From positions 22,194,501 through 22,258,500 of the forward strand of contig NW_026947500.1 in NCBI RefSeq assembly GCF_034190915.1: DNA of 64,000 nt, read 5' to 3'. Shown in pieces: positions 59,179-64,000 of the stretch (the first letter of the stretch is position 1; each line of letters starts with the position of its first letter). The notes under the pieces were generated by a model. That model saw nothing but the letters and a program-made list of their open reading frames with translations, ran no database searches and had not been told where the DNA came from. The translations under genes and the position numbers were made by a program. Source of the stretch: Cavia porcellus (taxonomy: Eukaryota > Chordata > Mammalia > Rodentia > Caviidae).

Positions 59179-60698
59179 GGCAGCTTCATGGGAATCGAGC
59201 CCACGAAGCTGCTCTGGGCCATCATCCCGTCAGGCCTTTCGGGAGCTTGATCAAGCAAGATGTGCAGACGCCCTTAGTGGTGGAGCTGGAGGCAGGAGCC
59301 GACCAAGAGAAGCTGCTGGTCAGCACAGTACATGAGCGCCACTTTCTGTGGCCCAGGGTACAGCATGTGTCAGTGCAGGAAGGCTGGGTGTGGACAGGTC
59401 CTTGGCCTTTTTCTGGGCTCCTGTACCTCTTTTGGAAGCAGGGGAAGCCTGATGGAGTATCAACCTAGTCTGCTGGCTGGGAAGGACTTTGCTGTGATGG
59501 CTCTTAGTATAACTATGATGACCTTGGGGCTGGGGTTTTAGCTCAGTGGCATAAGTGCCTGCCTTGCAAGCAGGCAGTCGTGAGTTCGATCCCCGGTACT
59601 GATAGGAAAAAGAAAAAAAAAAAAAAACCAACTATGATCACCTCCCCAAGAGCATGGAGGCCATACACCTGGAGTACTTGAAGAGGCAGTGAACAGCCTG
59701 CTCAGTCACCCTGAGTGAGGTAAAGGATCCAGGAATTGGGCTGCTTGGAACATGAAGTCCCAGGGGGGGTAGACTAGGCCTCGCCATGGCCTCTTTTCTG
59801 AAGCATCTCAGCTGCTGTCATCATTTTTGCTCTGAAGCTGCCATTGGGGGCACCATATATTAGAAGTCTGAACCGCCTGTGAGTATCATGAAGACTCAAG
59901 TCAAGATGACCAAAGACGGCATCACGGATGCTGTGGATGCCCTGAAAAGCCCTTTGGAAGAACCCAACAGCTTCATTCCTGTGGAAAGGTCTCACACTAC
60001 CTTCCCATTCCTTGTAGGTAAGGATGACCATACCTGGAAGAGTGAGTTCTATGCTAACGAGGTCTCTAAGCACTTATAGGCCTATGGGAAGAAAAAACCC
60101 CAGATCATCTGTTACCCAGAAACGGGGCACTATACTGAGGTCCCTTATTTCCCTTTGTGCAAGGCTGCTCTGCATAATGTGGTGGATGTCCTATCAGCTG
60201 TGGAGGGGAGCCCAGAGCACATGCCATGGCCCAGGTGGATATGTGGACTCTTCCATAAACACTTGGGAGTTAGGAGGGATGCTCCTGAAAAAATAAATTA
60301 TCTGAAAACTTGGGAGGATAGGTCTCAAGATTCTAAGAACATATTTACAAATGAACATAACATGTAGTTACAGCTTTGAAAAGATTTGTTCATTTCTCTT
60401 TACATAATATTACTATTAAAAACCATGCCTAAACAACTACAACTTCAACAAAAAGCCACAATGGTATCAGGAATGAAAAGGAAGCCATAAGTATAAACAC
60501 CTTTGTTAAACTGAAAATTGGGCTATTTTAGACAAAAGTATTATTGTCTCCTTCAGTTTTGAGGCTAAGGTCACCAGGATCATTGACCTTCCCAGAAGTG
60601 ACTTTAGAATGGTTTTGCTCTGTATTTTTCAGATGTTTTGCCTTCACTTGTATACATGTAGCAATAAAAAAAATTGTGTTGCAAAAAAAAAAAAAAAA
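59179..60698 (+). pseudogene. Processed pseudogene of a type I acyl-CoA thioesterase (ACOT1/2/6-like)
   Basis: The sequence is an intronless, 5'-truncated copy of a cytosolic/mitochondrial/peroxisomal-type ACOT mRNA. ACOTs hydrolyse fatty acyl-CoA to free acid and CoA through an alpha/beta-hydrolase fold. Conserved pieces occur in order in shifting frames: KQDVQTPLVVELE and VSTVHERHF (59240-59345), then SLLAGKDFAVMAL (59465-59510), then LEYFEEAV-like remains (59665-59700). After these come SFIPVER, VGKDDHTWKSEFYANE and QIICYPETGHY (59890-60150), then YFPLCKAAL and FHKHLG. The Asp and His regions of the triad are legible, but the nucleophile motif near 59730-59772 is wrecked. There are several frameshifts and an in-frame TAG at 60077-60079. 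A 3' UTR with AATAAA at 60662 and a 16-A tail ends it. A 10-bp target-site duplication, TTTCTTTATA (59169-59178 and 60701-60710), flanks it. It sits inside an L1, and an ID SINE interrupts it. Which ACOT paralogue was the source is unclear. Confidence 0.93.
59525..59629 (+). mobile_element. ID-type SINE inside the ACOT pseudogene
   Basis: Near-consensus copy of the window's young ID family (head GGGGCTGGGGTTTTAGCTC, A-rich tail). It is flanked by 14-bp repeats AACTATGATGACCT (59511-59524) and AACTATGATCACCT (59630-59643), which differ at one base. It splits the codons for the segment after FAVMAL in the pseudogene, so it is younger than the retrocopy. Confidence 0.95.
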
Positions 60699-60777
60699 GG
60701 TTTCTTTATATACTTTGAGCATGAGTCTTTTATCTAATGTTTGACTTGTAAACATTATCTCACCCTTTTTTCTTTTT

Positions 60778-60860
60778 TCCAACACTGGGAATCAAATTTA
60801 GCATCTTGTACAGTACAAGCTAGTTAAAGTACTCTCAATCACTGAGCTACACCCCCAGCC
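60778..60860 (-). mobile_element. Old ID-type SINE inside L1
   Basis: The reverse complement reads GGCTGGGGGTGTAGCTCAG followed by a degenerate body and a CCCAGTG-like end. It is more diverged than the GGTACCGATAAAAAGG group. It interrupts the L1 sequence on both sides. Confidence 0.8.
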
Positions 60861-62754
60861 CTGCGCCGTCTTTATACTTTCATGACAGAATTCTTTGAAA
60901 TACAATTTCAATGAGGTACAAACTATTGATTTCTTTCTCTTTGGCTGTTTGTGCTTTAGGTGTCATTTCTAAGAAAATATTATCTGATCCAAGGTCATGA
61001 AAATTTAAACCTACATTTTTTTCTGTTAGTTTTAGTTCTTACATTTTGCTCTCTGGCCCATGTTAACTTAATTGATCTTTTTTTAAATTGTTTTTCTTCT
61101 CAACCACTGACTTGAAATTGATAAGAACTCCTGTAAAACTGGATTTTAACATCTAGCAGGGTCAGGCTTCTTTGATGTCTTTGCAACAGCTTTAATAGTA
61201 TATTTGTAAAGGGGTTTTTGTTTTGTTTTGTTTTTAGTGATTCTAGGTCAAAACTATTGGCCAAAACAAATTAAGAGGTACAAATATGGGGCAAATACTT
61301 TGTAAAACAAAGTTAATTTAGGATTACATGAAAAAGTACACACCGGATCAGAATATGGATGAAAAAGTAAAACATATCACTAAAGAATGCGATGTGTATA
61401 GAGCCTCCTGTGGTTAGCTGGGTGGATAAAATAGCCACACAGTGGGCAAAGCAGGAAAGAGCTGCTCTAGACTGGCATATGTATCTGAGTCATTTTTAGG
61501 AAATGTTTCATTAGCAAACAGTGTTTTATCGAATCAGTGCTACATAGGGACGCATACAGAAGTATATATGTGTACTCACCAAATTTATTTCCTGAAGAGT
61601 CACAAAAAAATGCTGGCAGTGGTTATCTAGGGTAGGTAGTACAGTGGTGGGGATAAAATTTTAGTTTTCAAAACTGTTTTAAGTTTTCCTATTATGTACC
61701 TTTATTTCAGGGGGAAGAAAACGATAGCTAATTAAGCGATGTTTATGAAGTGCCTTATTTCTTTTGCTTTTCTATTTTTAAAGAATACTAAACATTATTT
61801 CAAAAATGAAGTATCCTATCCTCTGTGTGTATAATTAGGGGCCTACGGAGAGATCTCTCCCAGCCTGAAAAATACCTGAGTGGTGAGTAACCAGGGAATG
61901 GTCTAGAAAAATGAAGCAGGAAGGTTATTTGAGTTCAGTTATGCAGGACATGCCTGTCATCCTTGCTGTTTCAAAGAGCTTCGAGTTTAGGGTGTCTCTC
62001 CACCAGGAAACAGAAACTGAGAAGCAGCTTAGGCGGAGAAGCTGGCCTTTGAAACAGGAAAGGGCAGAGTCTGTTTCTGGCTAGCTGAGAGCCTTAACAT
62101 TTTTCAGAAAATGCTGGCATAGGATAGCACCTTCCCATCATGAAAGGGTAGAAACATTCTTCACAGATACTTGCTAGTATATGTGGTTTAAATTAAAAAA
62201 AAAAAATTTAAAAACAGACAGGAAGAAAGGGGTGGAGGGCCTGAAGGATAGGGGGTCTAAGGCAGGAATTCCAAGACACAGCTTCAGGAAGACTTGAAAA
62301 GGCACAGGTCAGTGTCAGTGGTCAAAAGCTCAGGGAAGGACTCTTGAAGGCCACAGAGATAAGGGCATGTGTCTCTTCAGCTCTGTTATGTTTTCCAGGA
62401 AAACAGGAAGCAGCCCTAGGCTCAGGGTGGTACAGGGAAAAGAGCAGGATGCCTTGTGTCATTTCCAGGGAGAAAGGCATAGTGAAAGGAGAGACAGGGC
62501 CACCTCTGGTGTCTCGGGGACATGATGAACAGAGCACTCAGAAACACCAGAAAAGCCAGGAAGGGAAGGAGCTGGCTGTGGAGACTGTGTCCTCATGCCC
62601 TCTGCCACTGGTTTGACAAATGCTTACCAAATGACAGAGGATGAAGACGATAGAATTTAACATGTGCTGAGCATTTCCTTGAACCCTGGGACTGGCAATA
62701 TTCATTTGGATCCATGAAAAAGGCAATTTCCTATGATTCAAGCTAATAGATGTG

Positions 62755-62965
62755 CTTTAAATGGTTTGCAGATATTTGCTGCATTTATCCTTCACACTCG
62801 CATGTAAGGTAGAAACTACCGTGCATTATTAACCCTGTTTTTTAGCTATAGAGGCTGAAGCTAAGCACGGTTGAATGGCTCTTGCAAGGTCTCACAGCGG
62901 ACAGTAGAGCCAGGATGCATATTCAGGCAGTTTGGCTTTCAGGCTGACTCTTCTGATAACCCTGT
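62755..62965 (+). repeat. MIR element
   Basis: TTTATCCTTCACACTCGCATGTAAGGTAGAAACTACC...TTAACCCTGTTTTTTAGC...GGCTCTTGCAAGGTCTCACAGCGGACAGTAGAGCCAGGATGC follows the full MIR order. Confidence 0.78.
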
Positions 62966-63279
62966 GTTACTGTTGTGGGTGGAAAATCACAGGCCTCTAT
63001 CCTCTGATGATGGCTAAAATGAGAGGATAGACCAGACACTGGTCAAGGACAAACAGGGGCTGTTTCCTTTTACTCTTTTGAGAGTAACAGCAAATTTCAT
63101 GAAGCCCATGATTGGAGTCAGTTCTTTCACTGGGTCAGTGCTTACGTACAATCAGAGACAGCTTCACGTTGTATTACTTGAGCCATCTTTGAAGCCGGGT
63201 TGGCAGTCTGTTCTGAATACCGGCTGAGGAGCAAACTCACTCATTCAGAGCCTCAAGCCAACCACGCTCTTCTGAACTC

Positions 63280-63860
63280 AGCCTGCATTCCTGAAACAGC
63301 CACCTCATCCCATCTGGCCTCTTTCTCTTTGACCATGTGTTATCCCAAAGGCTGGGTAATCGCTCCAGTACTCCATTTTCATTATGTCATTCCTGGAATT
63401 TAAAATAGCTCCCCAGCACTGGGATGGTCAGATGAAAAACTCCTGGCTCTGACATCTTAAGAACTCCACTGCTTAGCCTGTCCTCACCTGGCCATTAAGT
63501 CTCCCAGGTTGCTTATGAGATTATCCTCTACAGCAGCCCATCTTACTTTTACATCAGTTCATTTTTATGCTAATAGGCTCTGCTCCTTAACTTTCCCTCC
63601 CCCACTCCTTTATCAGTCTCAGTGTAGCCTTTTCCACCATTCTGGATCAAACCCCAAACGTTTCTGTGGCCTCTTCCAAGCCTTCTAATATTAAATGCTC
63701 ACATCTTGAAATTCTGTGATCTGTGTTATGATCAATATTTCAGTTCTCCTAATAATACACAAAGCCCTTCAGGGATAGAGATCATAACTGTAACATTCAT
63801 TCCTTCCACACTTGCCAATCTCCCACTTAATGCCATGCATTGTGGTACACAGAGATAATC
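63280..63860 (+). repeat. Possible L2 3' portion
   Basis: The pyrimidine-rich text with CCTGGCCATTAAGTCTCCCAGG, CTTTCCCTCCCCCACTCC, CCCTTCAGGGATAGAGATC and CACTTAATGCCATGC is compositionally and partly sequence-wise like the LINE2 3' region. Weak call. Confidence 0.4.
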
Positions 63861-64000
63861 AATGATCCTTAGGTATTGATGGGTTAGAAGAAAGATGTAT
63901 GAGCTTGGAAATTTTTTGTTTTAGAGATGAGAATGATCAAAGATTGTTTGCTTAGTAAGACTTACCTGACATATAAAGATAAGCATTAAAAAATTTAGTA

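Larger units (their letters stand above)
58375..61090 (-). mobile_element. Old L1 (L1M-type) 3' half, interrupted by the ACOT pseudogene and an ID SINE
   Basis: In the plus direction this reads as the reverse of an L1 3' end. TCAGTGGTTTTTAGTAT is followed by CTATGAATCTGCCTATTCC, then GGTTATTATGAATAATGCTTCTG, the known antisense form of the L1 3' UTR and ORF2 C-terminal region. The match resumes after the pseudogene at 60701 (TTTATCTAATG...). It continues after the ID SINE at 60863-61090 with GGTGTCATTTCTAAGAAA and ATCCAAGGTCA. The copy is heavily diverged and has no usable ORF2. It supplied the integration site for the ACOT retrocopy. Confidence 0.88.
49479..64000 (-). other. AOPEP: AOPEP intron upstream of the 103-bp exon (5' end not in window)
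   Basis: This is at least 14.5 kb of intron ending at the acceptor TTTGTTTCAG. Exons for the zinc-binding region should lie further right; none was found here. It carries B1s near 50.4 kb, an ID at 53.8 kb, a MaLR LTR, an old L1 with an ACOT pseudogene, and MIR/L2 remnants. The stretches 49580-50330, 50580-53820, 53950-54740, 54850-55800, 55985-57440, 58190-58370, 61100-62750 and 62970-63280 show nothing I can assign. Confidence 0.75.

Noticed and set aside
59112..59468. 118-codon plus frame as a functional ACOT-like protein
   Set aside because: Starts in L1 sequence and runs into a retrocopy with frameshifts, a stop and a SINE insertion.
15351..59629. ID copies as real tRNA-Ala genes
   Set aside because: They retain the anticodon stem but lack a proper acceptor stem and T-arm pairing, carry A-rich tails and are flanked by target duplications.
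1..64000. miR-23b/27b/24-1 cluster, known to lie in AOPEP in mammals
   Set aside because: Reverse complements of the three mature sequences were looked for and not found; the cluster is near the gene's 3' end, outside the window.
1..64000. CRISPR arrays, operons, phage or plasmid features
   Set aside because: The window is mammalian intron and interspersed repeat; the direct repeats are microsatellites or target duplications.

Overview
This is mammalian nuclear DNA, almost certainly from a rodent outside the mouse/rat family. It is AT-moderate, has no long open frames and no CpG island that I can see, and is full of B1 (7SL-derived) and ID-type (tRNA-Ala-derived) SINEs, L1 fragments and MaLR LTRs. 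The dominant young SINE is an ID relative whose head reads GGGGCTGGGGATTTAGCTC and whose body ends in CGGTACCGATAAAAAGG. That differs from the mouse and rat forms. A beaver- or squirrel-grade rodent fits; the species is a guess.

The only protein-coding sequence I can support is three small exons on the minus strand, at 49376-49478, 48715-48822 and 38460-38503. They join in phase across consensus splice sites and spell part of the C-terminal half of aminopeptidase O (AOPEP, human C9orf3), an M1-family zinc aminopeptidase. The peptides are MQVHYLK | GYFLLRFLA...FVHKFHGQLILSQ | DFLQMLLESIPEEK. The window therefore sits inside one large gene read right to left: an upstream intron of at least 14.5 kb (49479-64000), a 552-bp intron, a 10.2-kb intron and a downstream intron of at least 38.4 kb (1-38459). 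The exons with the zinc site (HEXXH) and the C-terminal tail are not in the window.

Region by region: 1-30 kb is intron with scattered SINEs, ancient MIR/L2 pieces, one MaLR LTR (388-793) and a short L1 3' end (24737-25240). 30-36.4 kb holds a cluster of ID SINEs and then a 5-kb dead L1 whose ORF2 is split by a 998-bp insert of unknown type and by a MaLR solo LTR. 36.4-43 kb holds the 44-bp exon, MIR pieces and a CA/CG microsatellite. 43-47.8 kb is a pile of repeats: a HAL1-like element, ID SINEs, a B1 split by a solo LTR, and two L1 3' ends in tandem. 48.7-49.5 kb holds two AOPEP exons. 50-57.5 kb is SINE-poor intron. 57.8-61.1 kb holds a MaLR LTR and an old minus-strand L1 that contains an ACOT (acyl-CoA thioesterase) processed pseudogene, which itself contains a young ID SINE. 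61-64 kb is intron with MIR/L2 remnants.

No operons, CRISPR arrays, tRNA/rRNA/snRNA genes or prokaryotic features are present. Almost every open frame of 60-160 codons in the window is chance or repeat-derived.
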